From assembly GCA_963799415.1 (NCBI GenBank), contig CAWCXI010000014.1, positions 1 to 64,000 on the forward strand: DNA of 64,000 nt, in the 5' to 3' direction. The notes under the pieces are model-generated. The model did no database searches and was not told the DNA's origin. It saw nothing but the letters and a program-made list of their open reading frames with translations. Below are positions 1 through 11,145 of this stretch, one piece after another (positions within the stretch are counted from its first letter, which is position 1; each line of letters starts with the position of its first letter). Both the position numbers and the translations under genes were made by a program. The stretch comes from JAMXLO01 sp963799415 (lineage in GTDB: Bacteria > Pseudomonadota > Alphaproteobacteria > Acetobacterales > Acetobacteraceae).

Positions 1-1286
1 GTCTACCGCGGCGATCCCGCGTACGAAGTTGTCGCCTTCACCGCTACTCAGATCCCGGGCATCGCCGGCCGCAACTACCCGAAGGAGCTCGCCGGGCCCT
101 TCTACCCGCACGGCATTCCGATCGTGCCCGAGTCAGAGCCTCGAGACGATCATCCGCGACCGCGACGTCGAGCTCGTCGTCTTTGCCTACAGCGACGTCG
201 CGCACACGACCGTGATGCACGCCGCGTCGCGCGCGATGGCGGCCGGTGCCGACTTCGAGCTGCTTGGCCCGCGCGCGACCATGATCGAGTCGACTCGACC
301 CGTCGTCTCCATCTGCGCCACGCGCACCGGGTCGGGCAAGAGCCAGACGACGCGCTTCGTGTGCGAGCTGCTCGCCCGCGACGGCCTCGTGCCGATCGTC
401 ATCCGTCACCCGATGCCCTACGGCGACCTCGTCGCGCAGCGCGTCCAGCGCTACGCCACGCTCTCCGACCTGGAGCGCTACGAGACGACCATCGAAGAGC
501 GCGAGGAGTACGAGCCGCATCTCGACGCCGGCCGTGTCCTGTACGCCGGCGTCGATTACGGCGCGATCCTGGCCCAGGCGGAGGCGGAAGCCGACGTCAT
601 CGTGTGGGATGGCGGCAACAACGACTTCTCGTTCTACAGGCCCGACCTGTCGATCGTCGTCGCCGATCCACTTCGGCTGGGCACCGAGTCGACCTATCAC
701 CCGGGCGAGCTCAACGTGCGCATGGCCGACGTGCTCGTGATCAACAAGGTCGACACGGCTTCAGTCGAGCAGGTCGACGCGCTGGAGACGAGCCTACGAG
801 CGCTCAATCCCAAGGCGCCGATCATCCGCGCGCAGTCCGAGCTGACCCTGGTCGGCGAGCCCGTCGAGGGCAAGCGCGTCGTGGTCGTCGAGGACGGCCC
901 GACGCTGACCCACGGCGAGATGACCTTTGGTGCGGGCGTCGTCGCGGCCCGTCGTTTTGGAGCCGCCGCACTCGTCGATCCGCGGCCCTTTGCCGTCGGC
1001 TCGATCGCCGCGGTCCTCGCCCGCTACCCGAAGCTCGAGCCGCTCGTTCCGGCGATGGGCTACGGCACCGACCAGGTGCGCGAGCTCGAGGCGACGCTCA
1101 ACGCCTGCGACGCGGACGTGGTCCTGGCGGCAACGCCGATCGACCTGACCCGCGTCCTGACCCTGAACAAGCCGATCACGCGCGTCGCGCTACGAGCTCA
1201 AGCCGGTCTCAGGGCCGTCACTCGAGGAGCTTCTCGCGCCGATCGTGGCCCGGGCCCGCCGACGCGAGCCGGCCGGAGTCGCGTAG
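1..1286 (+). CDS. Cyclic 2,3-diphosphoglycerate synthetase-like P-loop protein (5' partial, frame-shifted)
   Basis: The gene runs off the left edge, so its N-terminus is missing. Homology is continuous but passes through three frames: frame 1 to about base 133 (…YPKELAGPFYPHGIPIVPE), frame 2 to about 1190, then frame 3 to the TAG at 1284-1286 (…SLEELLAPIVARARRREP). A P-loop ATRTGSGKSQTTR is followed by a GTPase-like DVLVINKVDT segment and the family-typical YGDLVAQRVQRYATLSDL and VWDGGNNDFSFYRPDL stretches. In methanogens this family closes 2,3-diphosphoglycerate to the cyclic trianhydride; relatives occur in actinobacteria and Chloroflexota, where the role is less clear. The two frame changes most likely reflect sequencing indels. 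Family assignment is fairly sure; the reaction in this organism is inferred. Confidence 0.75.
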
Positions 1287-1293
1287 CCAGTTA

Positions 1294-2779
1294 CTACGGC
1301 GCGTTGTGGGCGCGTTGCGAGCCGCCACTCGACGGGGCACCGAACTCGGCGTAGCCGCGATCGGGCGCCGCGCCTTCGAAACCGTCCGTCACGCCCGGAA
1401 TGTCGTGGCGCTGTCGATCGCCGGCGAAGTTGCGGACAGCTGGTAGTCGTTGGTCGCGGGCGAGACGAAGAGCGGGTCGGCCGCGATCCCGTGCACTTCC
1501 TGGCCGGTCGCGGCCGCGAACGCCGACAGCGTCGTGGTAGCGACCGTGCCCGTGACCGTGGCGAACGACGCCGGCGCCATGTCGTTGAGCAGGTTGAAGT
1601 CGATCACGACGGCCGACGGCAGCGGTGTCGATGTCGAAGATCTTGCGCGTCGAGCACCGAGATGACGTTGTTGAGGATGGGCAGGCCGTCGACCGAGCCG
1701 CCGAACTGGCCGGCATCGTGCGAGATGGCGAAGACGCAGCCCTGAATGCCGGGAAAGGTGTTGTTGGCCACGAGCATGTTCTGGGCACAGCGCAGGACCA
1801 TGCCGACGGTCATGTCGACGGTCGTGGCGCCGTAGTTCAGGTTGCGCGTGAAGGTGTTGTTGGCACACGGCGTCTTGGTCGCGTCGGTGCCCGTCTCGAG
1901 GATGTTGCGGTTGTTCCAGGTCGTGTTGCCGGTGATCGTCCAGTTGCTCGCGGCGTAGATCGAGAAGGCGCCACCGTCGTAGCCGTAGTCGTAGCTGACG
2001 GCACGGTTGCCCCAGATCTGGTTGTCGCTGACGAGCACGTGGCCGGTCGAGTGGACCAAGGCGATCGCCTCGCCACCGACGTCATCGCCACTGATGTCGG
2101 CCGTGTTGACCATCATCTGGTCGTTGTCGTGAACCTTGTTGTTGGTCACGACAGTGCCCTCGCCGTCCGCCTTCGATGCGGATCCCGTTGCCGTTGCCGG
2201 AGATGTCGTTGTCCTGGACGATGACGTACGTGGCTGTTGAGCACGCGCACGCCGAAGGCGTTGTTGTCGTGGACGGTGTTTGGTCGATGACGACAGCGCA
2301 TGCTCGAACCGACCAGGACGCCTCCGCCGCTCTGCCCGACGCCGTGACCGCCCTGGATCACGAATCGCGCTGAGCTCCACGTTGCCGACGTTGTCGAGCG
2401 TGATCGTGTACAGCGCGGCCGTGGCGCTGCCGTCGATGATCGGCCGCTCGCCCGGATAGGCCACGAAACGAGTGGGCGCTCCGGTCGTGCCGGAGACGCT
2501 GACGTTGAAGGCGTCGTACGTGCCCGCGTGCACGTAGACAGTCGACCCTGGCGAAGCCTTGCGGCCGGCCGTGGCGATGTCCCACGGGTCATCGGCCGTG
2601 CCGCGCCCGGACGGACTGCCATTCGGCGCGACGTAGAACGTCGCATCGGAGGGACTGCCGCTGACGGCTGCGCTCGGAGAGGAAACGGGCGAGGTGCACG
2701 CGCCCGAAATCGCGGCCAGCACCGTGATCACCAAGACGGCGATGGTTCCTGGCCGCGTCCGCGTCATCTGCTCCGGCAT
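1294..2779 (-). CDS. Secreted right-handed parallel beta-helix lipoprotein (several frame changes)
   Basis: The N-terminus, starting at ATG 2779 or 2767, has a lipoprotein signal peptide ending in the lipobox ISGAC and a Ser/Thr-rich linker. Next comes FYVAPNGSPSGRGTADDPW, the classic opening of beta-helix/pectate-lyase-like proteins (DUF1565 type), followed by repeating rungs such as ITLDNVGNVELSA, VTNNKVHDNDQ, VLVSDNQIWGNRA and WTITGNTTWNN. The C-terminal GIAADPLFVSPATNDYQLS is the usual last strand before a PAID motif, and the ORF ends GYAEFGAPSSGG. The reading frame changes at least four times (near 2370, 2180, 1640 and 1390) with the repeats continuing in each frame. It is likely a surface polysaccharide-binding or -degrading protein; no catalytic residues could be assigned. 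Confidence 0.7.
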
Positions 2780-2936
2780 CGTAGCCGTCCGTGCTTGGCA
2801 GACCGTACGGATCGAATGATCCGTACACGGGCCAGTGCTGCCCCGCGTAGCCGTCCGCGGTTGCTGGGCGTGTACTTCCAGTGCAGGGTCTCGGCTATCC
2901 GTTGTCACTCGGCCGGGCGCAAGTAGGGGAGCGGTC

Positions 2937-3508
2937 ATGTCACCACGCCGAGCATTCGCAATCGGGATCGTCGTAGCCGGGATGGTCCTCGCGACGTACC
3001 CGGGCAGTGCTCTGGCGGATGTCTCGCGCGTTCAACATCATCGCGTTCCGGACGCCGCGATCCGCTTCGTCGGCGCACAGAGCGTCCTTGGCACTGTATC
3101 GCGATCCGGGTGCATGGATCGGCGGCCACGTGCACAACGCCACGGCCGTGCGCCAGACACTCAAGGAGAAGCTCGCCGGTGCCGCCCCGAAGGGCAGCCA
3201 GTACGTGTATGAGCTCAAGATCCGCAACCCCGGCGCCGCGCGCCAGTTCACAATCTCGGTCGGCGGCGCCGGTTCGTGGCCGGTCACTTACCTCGTCGGC
3301 ACGAACGGACATCACTGCGGCTCTCGTGGCCGGGACTTACGTGACGCCCGTCGTGGCCCGCGGCACAACTCTCAAGATCACGATCAAGGCGCGCCTCGGA
3401 CGGCCCGGAACATCGCTCACCCGCCTCTTCCACGTGTCACCTGTGGCGCACCCGCACAGGATCGACGCGGTCCGCCTGCGCATCGACTACAGCCGCTGCG
3501 GCTGCTGA
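2937..3508 (+). CDS. Small secreted protein of unknown function (frame-shifted)
   Basis: ATG 2937 follows a GGGGAG ribosome-binding site. The first 30 residues form a signal peptide (RRAFAIGIVVAGMVLATYPGSALA), with cleavage likely after ALA. The mature part continues in another frame from about 3090 (WIGGHVHNATAVRQTLKEKL, YVYELKIRNPGAARQFTISV) and again from about 3310 (TAALVAGTYVTPVVARGTTL), ending IDYSRCGC at 3508. Beta-strand-rich text with RQFTISVGG and TTLKITIKARLG suggests an Ig-like or jelly-roll secreted domain. I do not recognise the family. It is divergent from the upstream beta-helix gene and convergent with the ABC exporter. Confidence 0.5.
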
Positions 3509-3535
3509 CGATTTCGCCGAGTCCGGCCCGGCGCG

Positions 3536-5351
3536 CTAGACCTTCAGCCCGTACTGGAGCTCGTACAGCTGCCGATACGTGCCGCCCTTGGCGAGCAGCT
3601 CGGCGTGCGAGCCGGTTTCGACGACCTGGCCGCCGAGCAGGACGATGATCCGATTGACGTGCTGGATCGTCGACAGCCGGTGGGCGATGACGATCGACGT
3701 GCGCCCTTCCATCAACCTCGGCAGCGCGTCCTGGATGAGCCGCTCCGTCTCGGTGTCGACTGATGACGTGGCCTCGTCCATGACGAGCATGATCTCGGGG
3801 TTGAAGGCGACGATGCGGGCAAAGCCGATGAGCTGCTTCTGACCGACTGAGAGCACGGAGCCGCGCTCGGTCAGCACGGTGTCGTACGCGTCCGGCAGCG
3901 ACTCGATGAACTTGTCGGCGTTCACGAACTGGGCCGCAGCGCGAACTCGGTCATCGCTGATCGACGCGTCGCGCAGCCGGATGTTCGAGGCGATCGTGCC
4001 CGCGAAGATGAACGGGTCCTGGAGCACGATGCCGACGTGGCGGCGCAGATCGGCCAGGCGCAGGTCGCGGATGTCCACGCCGTCGAGCCGGATGTGGCCC
4101 TTCTTGATGTCGTAGAAGCGCGCCAGCAGGCTGACGATCGACGTCTTGCCCGCGCCCGTCGCGCCGACGATGGCGACGCTCTCGCCCGGCTCGATCCGGA
4201 AATCGACATCGCGCAGCACGAGCGTCTTGTCGTCGTAGGCGAACGTGACGTGGTCGAATTCGACCTTGCCGCGAACGTGGGTCAGCTCCTTGGGCACGGC
4301 CGGATCGGTGATCTCGGCCTTGGTGTCGAGGATGCGGAAGATGCGCTCCGATGAGGCCATCGCGGCCTGCAGCAGGCTGTACTTGTCCGACAGGTCCTCG
4401 ATCGGCGAGAAGAACTGGTCGAGCAGCTGCCAGACGGCCACGAGCGTGCCGACGGTCAGGCTGCCGCCGATGACCCAGCTGCCGCCGGCGATGAACAGCG
4501 CCGCGGTGGTCACTGCCCGGGTGACGGTGATCAGCGGCGTGAAGGTCGAGCTGATGCGCACGGCGGTGCGGCTCGCCTGGCGGTAGTCGTCGTTGAGCCC
4601 GTCAAACGCGACGTACGTGGTTCGCTCGCGCGTGAAGAGCTGGACCACGGCCATGCCCGACAGGTTCTCGTTGAGGTAGGCATTGATGCGCGCGAGGCGG
4701 ATGCGCTGGTTGACGAACGAATTGCGCATCCGGCTGCGGAAGTAGAACGTCAGGCCACCGACGATGGGCAGCGACGCAAAGATCACGAGCGCGAGTCGGA
4801 ACGTCGAGGACCACGAGCAGAACGCCCGCGCCGGCGAGCAGCAGGATGTCGCCGAGCATGGCTACGACGCCGTTGGTCAACAGGTCGGCGAGCGCGTCGA
4901 CGTCGTTGGTCAGGCGCGTCATCAGCCGGCCAACGGGGTTGTGGTCGAAGAACGACAGCGACAGTAATTCGAGATGCGCGAACAGCTCGGCCCGGAGATC
5001 GCGCATGGCGCGCTCGCCGATGACCATGACGAGCATGTTCTGGCCGTAGCGCAGCAGCGCTCGAGCCGACAGCGCGGCCAGGTACAGCGAGCCGAGCCAG
5101 ATCAGGCTCGTGAATGCGGCCGATGGGCTGACAGTGCCCGCGATCGCCGGCGCGATCGCGGAGTCGATGATCAGCTTGGTCAGCAGGGCCGGGGCGACGG
5201 CGGTGATCGTCAGCAGCAGAAGGCCGACGAGCGCGACGACAACCTGGAGCTTGTAGGGCATGACGTAGCCGCCCAGGCGCCTGACCAGCCGGGCGTCGTA
5301 GGCCTTGCCGAAGATCTCGTCCGGCGCGTACGCGTCGAGCGCGGCGGTCAT
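3536..5351 (-). CDS. ABC exporter half-transporter, permease fused to ATPase (one frame change)
   Basis: About 605 residues. An N-terminal type I exporter membrane domain (about residues 30-310, with LLSLSFFDHNPVGRLMTRLTNDVDAL as the coupling region) is followed by a nucleotide-binding domain. The latter has Walker A GATGAGKTS, Q-loop VLQDPFIF, signature LSVGQKQL (the canonical second G is V), Walker B IMLVMDEATS and H-loop IAHRLST. The frame changes once near 4790 with no loss of homology. Its start overlaps the stop of the next transporter gene by ATGA (5348-5351), so the pair is translationally coupled. The degenerate signature is typical of one member of an asymmetric heterodimer. The substrate is not evident; drug or lipid export is possible. 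Confidence 0.85.
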
Positions 5352-7154
5352 GCCACGGCCTCCGCCGAGACCTGCTCTTCGAGCTGCTGCCGGCGATGCA
5401 TCTCGTCGTACAGGCCGTGCATGGCGAGGAGCTCGTCGTGCGTGCCACGTTCGGCGATCTGTCCGTCAGCCAGGACGATGATCTGGTCGCAGTCCTTGAC
5501 GGTCGAGATGCGATGCGACACGAGCACGGTCGTGCGGCCCTTCCTGACGTGCGCCAGGCGGCGCAGGATCTCGGCTTCGGTGTGCGTGTCGACCGACGAG
5601 AACGCGTCGTCGAGGATCAGGATGCGCGGGTTCTTGGCGATCGCCCGGGCGAGCGCCGTGCGCTGCTTCTGGCCGCCGGAAAGCGTGACGCCACGCTCAC
5701 CAATGACCGTGTCGTAGCGCTCGGGAAAGGCCATCACGTCGGCGTTGAGCTGCGAGATCTCGCCGGCGTCCTTGAGGTCGGCCTCGGACAGCTCATGGGT
5801 GTGGCCGAAGCCCACGTTCGTGCGCAGCGGCATCGAGAACAGGAACGTCTCCTGCGGCACGTAGCCGATCGCCTGGCGCAGCACGGGCAGCGAATGGCGG
5901 CGCACGTCGATGTCGTCGACCAGCACCGCGCCGCCCGTGACATCGAACAGTCGCGGAATGAGGTTGACCAGCGACGACTTGCCTGAGCCCGTCGCACCGA
6001 CAACGGCCAGCGACGTGCCCGCCGGGACCTTGATGTTGATGTCGCGCAGCACCGTCACGTCGCCGTACGAGAACGTGACGCCGCGGAACTCCACCTCGCC
6101 GCGAATCGGCTCGGTGGTCGCGTCGGGCAGATCGTGGATCGTCGGTCGGGCGTCGAACAGCTCGCGCAGTCGGTGCAGCGAGGCCCAGCCCGGACTGGAA
6201 GGCATTGGACACCCAGCCCAGGCTGACCAGTGGCGAGGACAGCAGGCGCAGGAGCGCCACGAATTCGACGAGCTGGCCGAGGGTGAGCTGGCCACCGATC
6301 GCCTGCTGGCCACCGACAACGAGCACGAGCAGCGTGGCCAGGCTGAGGATGCCCTCCATCGCCGGCCAGATGAGCTGCTGAGCGCGCGCGAGGTGAATTG
6401 CGCTCGACAGGTAGCGGTTGCACACCTCGCGGAAGGCCGAGACCTCCTCGCGCTCCTGGGCGAACGCCTTGACGACGCGGATGCCCGACAGGTTCTCCTG
6501 GGCGGCCGCGGAGATGTCGCTGAACTGGCCCTGGAGATCCTCGAAGCGGCGGTTCACGGCGCGGCCGACGACGGCCAGGGTGATGATCACGAAGGGCAGG
6601 ATCACGATCGAGATGAGCGTCAGCTGGAGGCTGACGCTGACCATCGCCACGACCGTGAACACGACCACGGCCAAGGTCGCGACGAGGTTCACGACGCCCA
6701 TCGAGAGCATCATCCGGACGGCGTTGAGGTCGTTCGTCATGCGCGCCATCAGGTCGCCGATGCGGTGATGCTGGAAGTAGGCGAGGTCCAGTCGCTGCAG
6801 GTGGTGGAAGAGGTCGTCGCGCATCTCGTACTCGACGTCGCGCGCCACGATCATGATCAGGTACCTGCCCACGGCCTGGAACAGCGCCTGCACGATGGTC
6901 AGCGCGACCATCGCCAGCCCGAGCTGGGCGATCGTCGAGAAGTCGGGCTGATTGAGGTCGTCGACGATCTGGCCGATCAGGACCGGCGGCAGGATCGACA
7001 CGAACGCGCCGGCGGCGGTCAGGAGACCGCCGCCGATCAGCCAGCCGCGGTGCTCCATGAGGTAGCGCCACAGCGTCAGGCGGGCGGATGCGGCGATGCC
7101 GGGATCCATCGGCACGCGCGCGACGGCGCGCTTGGGGATCGCTGTCGTGGTCAT
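5348..7154 (-). CDS. ABC exporter half-transporter, heterodimer partner (one frame change)
   Basis: About 600 residues, ATG at 7154. The membrane domain includes DLAYFQHHRIGDLMARMTND, the intracellular coupling helix, and a SGIRVVKAFAQEREEV helix usual in MDR-type exporters. The ATPase domain has Walker A GATGSGKSS, signature LSGGQKQR, Walker B ILILDDAFSSVD and H-loop VSHRIST. The frame changes near 6185, between the membrane and ATPase parts. Unlike its partner, it has a consensus signature and the Asp-Asp/Ala Walker B form seen in the non-canonical half of heterodimers such as TmrAB. The upstream region is shared divergently with the glycosyltransferase gene. Function beyond ATP-driven export cannot be specified. 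Confidence 0.85.
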
Positions 7155-7394
7155 GAAGAGATCAGGCGCCGAGACAGGGAAAGCCTCCCATCGTGATCGC
7201 GACGGACTCCGCAGCTCCGTCGAGAGTCAATTGTCGCGGACTGGCCGCTGCAGCGTGTGAGATCGGCCAATGTGGGTTACGGTGGGTAGGTCCCCACCCC
7301 CGTGGTGACCCTCCGCGTGGTCGACCCAGATCCTGAACCTGGCCGTGCGCCCGTCTATTCGGTTCGGGACTGCCGCTCCACGAGAGGACTTGAC
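7155..7394. other. Divergent intergenic region between ABC exporter and glycosyltransferase
   Basis: This 240-base stretch should hold both promoters. I see no confident -10/-35 pair, riboswitch or terminator. A GAGAGGA sequence at about 7381-7387 could be the ribosome-binding site for the glycosyltransferase. Confidence 0.3.
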
Positions 7395-8575
7395 GCCATC
7401 GTCAAGACCGCGTTCGTTTCGACCTACCCGCCTCAGCGCTGCGGGATCGCCACCTTCACGGCCGACCTTGCCGCGGCCGTCGGGCATCCGGAGATCGTCG
7501 CCCTCCAGCCGCCCGAGAAGCCGGGCTTCTATCCGGCCGAGGTCGGCCGCCGGATCGCGCGCGACGTGCCCGCCGACTACCCGAGCGCCGCGCGTGGATG
7601 GACGCGCGCTCCTTCGACGTCGTCTCGATCCAGCACGAGTACGGCATCTGGGGTGGCGACGATGGCGCGTACGTGCTCGACTTCGTCGACGGCGCTGCAG
7701 ACGCCGGTCGTCGCCACCCTCCACACGGTCCTGCAGAAGCCGACCGCTGCCGCAGCGGCGCATCCTCAGCGAGCTCGTCCCGCGCCGCGGCGACGGTCGT
7801 CATGTCCAGCTGCGGCGGCGTCCCTGCTGACCCGCTCCTACGGGACGACCCGTCGCGCCTCGAGGTCGTGCCCGCACGGCGTCCCACACCTGCCGCTCGT
7901 CGCTTCCGACACGGCCAAGCCGCAGCTTGGGCTCAAGGGACGCACGGTCATCCTGAGCTTTGGCCTGCTCGGCCCGGGCAAGGGTTACGAGTCGCGATCG
8001 ACGCCATGCCCGCGGTCGTCGCGGCGACCCGACGGCGTTCTACGTCATCGTCGGGCGCGACCCATCCGGACCTCGTCCGGCGCGACGGCGAGGCGTACCG
8101 CGCCAGGCTCGCTCGTGGCTCGCGTCGCCCGCTCGGCGTCGGCAACCACGTCCGCTTCGTCGGCCGCTACGTCGTCGCGTCGGAGCTGGCCATGTGGCTG
8201 ACGGCCGCCGACGTCTTCGTGACGCCCTACCCGAACCTCGACCAGATCGTGTCCGGCACGCTGTCCTACGCGATGGGCGCCGGCAAGGCGATCGTCTCGA
8301 CGCCGTACGCCTACGCTCGCGAGCGCCTCGCCGACGGCCGCGGCCTCCTCGTTCCCGCCGAACTCCCCGACGCGCTGGCCGAGGGCCGATCGACTGGGTG
8401 CTCGAGGAGCGAGCTGCGCGCCGAGATACGGCCGCCGGGCCTACGCCCACAGCCGGGCGATGCTCTGGCCGGAGATCGGCACCGCATACCGCCAGCATGT
8501 TCGCCCGCGTCGCGGCCTGGCGCGGCCGAGATCGGTCGGCCGCGCCGATGGGACACGGCCGTCGTCAATGCCTGA
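7395..8575 (+). CDS. GT4-type glycosyltransferase (several frame changes)
   Basis: Segments in different frames join into one GT-B glycosyltransferase. The N-terminal Rossmann part reads KTAFVSTYPPQRCGIATFT and FDVVSIQHEYGIWGG; a middle segment LSFGLLGPGKGYE is the start of the donor domain. The C-terminal half reads RFVGRYVVASELAMWLTAAD, VFVTPYPNLDQIVSGTLSYA and AGKAIVSTPYAYARERLADG, the last two being the nucleotide-sugar-binding E-x7-E-like region. It ends …DTAVVNA at 8573-8575. The exact start is blurred by an indel. Proteins of this kind commonly sit beside the glycosidase-like gene that follows, and their 4-base junction here supports co-translation. Acceptor and donor are unknown. Confidence 0.7.
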
Positions 8576-9719
8576 CCGACCGCTCTCCCGGCAGCAGCGC
8601 CGGGCACCTCGAGCGAGCTGACCGGCCCGCTCGGCATCTGGCAGCACGCCAGCGGCGTCATCGCCCGACGAAGCCGGTCCGGGCACTGCGTACCGACGAT
8701 GTCGCCCGGGCACTGACGGTGGACCTGCTCCAGGCACGCACGCTCGGCTGGGACGCGGTCAGCGGCTCGGCTCGGCGGTCGTGGAATTCCTCGTCGCCGC
8801 CTTCGACCGTGCGACGCGGACCGTTCCGCAACTTCCGCGGCGCGGATGGCGACGTGGCTCGACGACGAGGGCTCGCAGGACAGCCAGGGTCGCGCGTTGC
8901 TCGCCCTGGGCAATGCCGGTCGCGACACGCCGGACGCTGGCCTGCGCCGCGACGCGCACAGACCCTGTTCCAGGCGGCCCTGCCGGCGCGCCGCACGCCT
9001 GACCTCGCCCGCGGGCGGTGTCGTCGGCGCTCCTCGGCTGCGACGCCGCGCTGCAGCGGCGGCATGCGCCGGCGAGACCGAGCGACGTCTTCGCGCTCCT
9101 CGTCGGCCGGCTGCGCACGGCCTTCGCGTACCTGGACCTCGACGGCGACTGGCCGTGGCCGGAGCAGACGCCTGACCTACGAGAACGCGTCCTGCCCGCA
9201 CGCCCTGATCGTCGGCGGGCCGCCGGCTGTCGCGACGCGCGCCTGCGCAGCGTCGGCCTGCACGTCCTCGATTGGCTGATCGCGTCCAGACGTCGCGCCG
9301 CGGAACCTTCACGCCCATCGGCAACGACGGCTGGTGGACGCACGGCGGGACGCGCCGCCAGTTCGACCAGCAGCCGATCGAGGCCACGGCCGTGCATCCT
9401 GGCCGCGGCCGTTGCCTTCGAGTCGACCCAGGACGCGCGGCTACCGACGCTCGGCGGAGGCCGCCTACGCCTGGTTCCTGGGCGACAACGACGCGGGTCT
9501 CGCCGTCGCCGACGTCGCCACTGGCGGCTGCATCGACGGCCTGTCCGCGGACCGCGTGAACGCGAACCAGGGCGCCGAGTCGACCCTCATGTGGCTGACC
9601 GCGCTCGAGACGATGCGCGCGCTGCGGACGCGCGCGATGCCTCTCCAAGGCCCGCGTGTGCTGCGCGCCAGGTCGGTACTGCGTCGGACAACAGCACCGG
9701 GAGCCTGAACTCGCGCTAA
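8570..9719 (+). CDS. Six-hairpin glycosidase-like protein next to glycosyltransferase (heavily frame-shifted)
   Basis: Reassembling three frames gives one protein of about 380 residues: ELTGPLGIWQHASGV, then DDVARALTVDLLQARTLGWD, RTAFAYLDLDGDWPWPEQ, LTYENA, GTFTPIGNDGWWTHGGTR, FDQQPIEATAV, ARRSAEAAYAWFLGDNDAG, GGCIDGLSADRVNANQGAES and TLMWLTALETMRAL. The repeating helical hairpins and the conserved ENA, DQQP and NQGAEST motifs are those of a glycosyltransferase-associated (alpha/alpha)6 barrel family. At least five single-base frame changes occur. It overlaps the stop of the upstream glycosyltransferase. It probably acts in cell-surface or storage glycan metabolism; the reaction is not established. 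Confidence 0.6.
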
Positions 9720-9729
9720 CGTCACCTTC

Positions 9730-10802
9730 TTGAACGACCTGCCGCTCCCGCTCCTGCTGGTCATCTTCGTCGCCGCCGGCGCCGCGGTCTGGATGGCCGG
9801 CAGCAGGCTGTCGATGGCCACCGACGTGCTCGACACGAGGCTCGGCCTCGGCGAGGCGTTCGGCGGGCTCGATCCTGCTGGCGATCGTCACGAACCTGCC
9901 CGAGATCGCGATCGTGGTCAGCGCCGCGCTGACCCACCAGGTCGACATCGCCGTCGGCAACATCCTCGGCGGCATCGCGCTGCAGACCGTCGTCCTGGTG
10001 ATCCTCGATCGCCGTCGGGCTGCCCGGCACCGTAGCCGCTCAGCTATCGGGGCGCCTCGCTGCTGGTGCTGCTCGAGGCAGGCATCGTCGTGGCGGTGTT
10101 GAGCGTCACGGTGATGGGCAGCCAGCTCCCGGTCGATCTCTTGTTGTGGCGCATCGATCCGGCCGCCCTGCTCATCGTCGTCGTCTGGGTGGCCGGGCTC
10201 TTCCTCGTCTATCGAGCCCGCAAGGGGCTGCCGTGGCATCAGCAGGGCCAGCCGCCCGATGGCCAGGAGCGACCGCGCGGGCACTCGAAGAAGGCCCGCG
10301 TCGAAGCAGGCGATGGAGCGCGGCATGAGCACCGACGCGCGCCATCGTCGTGTTCGTCGATCGGCGCGGCCGTGACGCTCGCCGGCCGGCGCCGTGCTCG
10401 AGCTCAGCGGCGAAGGCATCGCCACGCAGATCGACATGAGCGGCGTCCTCTTCGGGTCGACCGTGCTCGCGGCGGCCACCTCGCTGCCGGAGGTCTCGAC
10501 CGGCCTGGCCTCCGTGCGGATGGGCGACTACCAGCTCGCGTTCGGCGACATCTTCGGAGGCAACGCCTTCCTGCCGGTCCTGTTCCTGCTGGCCGGCCTG
10601 CTGTCCGGCCAGGCGGTCGTGCCCCAGGCCCAGGTCACCGACATCTACCTGACCGGCCTCGGCGCGCTGCTCAGCGTGGTGTACATGTTCGGGATCCTGT
10701 TCCGACCCACGAACGATCGCCCGAATCGGCATCGACTCGGCGGTCGTTCTGCGCTGTACCTGCTCGGGATCGGCCGGCCTGGTCGCGATCGGCGGCTCGT
10801 AA
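9730..10802 (+). CDS. Sodium/calcium exchanger-type cation antiporter (frame-shifted)
   Basis: Starts at TTG 9730. Two homologous membrane halves can be seen. The first has WMAGSRLSMATDVL, LGLGEAFGG and TNLPEIAIVVSAAL with VAVGNILGGIALQT; the second has LSGEGIATQIDMSG, ATSLPEVSTGLASVRMG and LAFGDIFGGNAFLPVLFL. These paired alpha repeats, with the acidic residue in LPE and the GN in VGNILGG / the GD-IFGGN, are diagnostic of the CaCA superfamily. Frame changes lie near 9870, 10015, 10370 and 10720, and the protein ends with LLGIGGLVAIGGS at 10802. It is an integral membrane protein with about 10-11 segments. The exchanged ion (Ca2+ or another cation) cannot be told. Confidence 0.75.
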
Positions 10803-10812
10803 TCGAGACTTG

Positions 10813-11000
10813 TCAGCGGCGGCGAGGCTCGACGACTACCTGGCCGTCGACCTTGATCCGGGTGGTGTTCATGTTGTAGCCGGCTCGAATGGCAGCGACT
10901 GATTGATCCACGTTCGCGCGGACCATGTGGCTGGTGGATGTCCGCCAGTGTTGCCCGCGGCGTCGAGCTCGTCGATCGTGACTGTTGCGTTGTTCTGCAT
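10813..11000 (-). CDS. Possible small protein of unknown function (one frame change)
   Basis: ATG 11000 opens MQNNATVTIDELDAAGN. With one frame change near 10940 this continues as TSHMVRANVDQSVAAIRAGY and NMNTTRIKVDGQVVVEPRRR, ending at TGA 10813-10815, roughly 62 residues. The balanced composition and the polar, charged C-terminus look more like protein than the neighbouring non-coding text. It has no recognisable domain. It is convergent with the antiporter gene. This is a weak call that depends on the assumed indel. Confidence 0.3.
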
Positions 11001-11108
11001 CGTGCCTCGTTTGTCGCCGACCGCGGGCATTGCTGGCCAGTGCCGTTAGTCACAGCCCATCCCCTGCGCCTGAGTTCGATGGCCGCGGCATGGGAGAGAT
11101 ACGCGTTC

Positions 11109-11145
11109 GGGCCGGTAGCTCAGCGGCAGAGCAGGGGACTTTTAA
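11109..11145 (+). repeat. Truncated 5' half copy of tRNA-Lys
   Basis: These 37 bases are identical to the first 37 bases of the intact tRNA-Lys at 13683-13719. They cover the acceptor 5' strand, D arm, anticodon 5' stem and the whole anticodon loop CTTTTAA. Immediately after, the sequence (GCATTGCCGG…) no longer matches a tRNA, and there is no T arm or acceptor 3' strand. It cannot be a functional tRNA. It marks the left edge of a 2.57-kb stretch bounded by the two copies. Confidence 0.8.

Noticed and set aside
8311..10479. Long open frame (-) across the glycosidase-like and antiporter genes
   Set aside because: Arg/Pro/His-rich text without domains; the plus-strand frames hold recognisable families despite indels.
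11109..11145. A second functional tRNA
   Set aside because: No T arm or acceptor 3' strand follows the anticodon loop.
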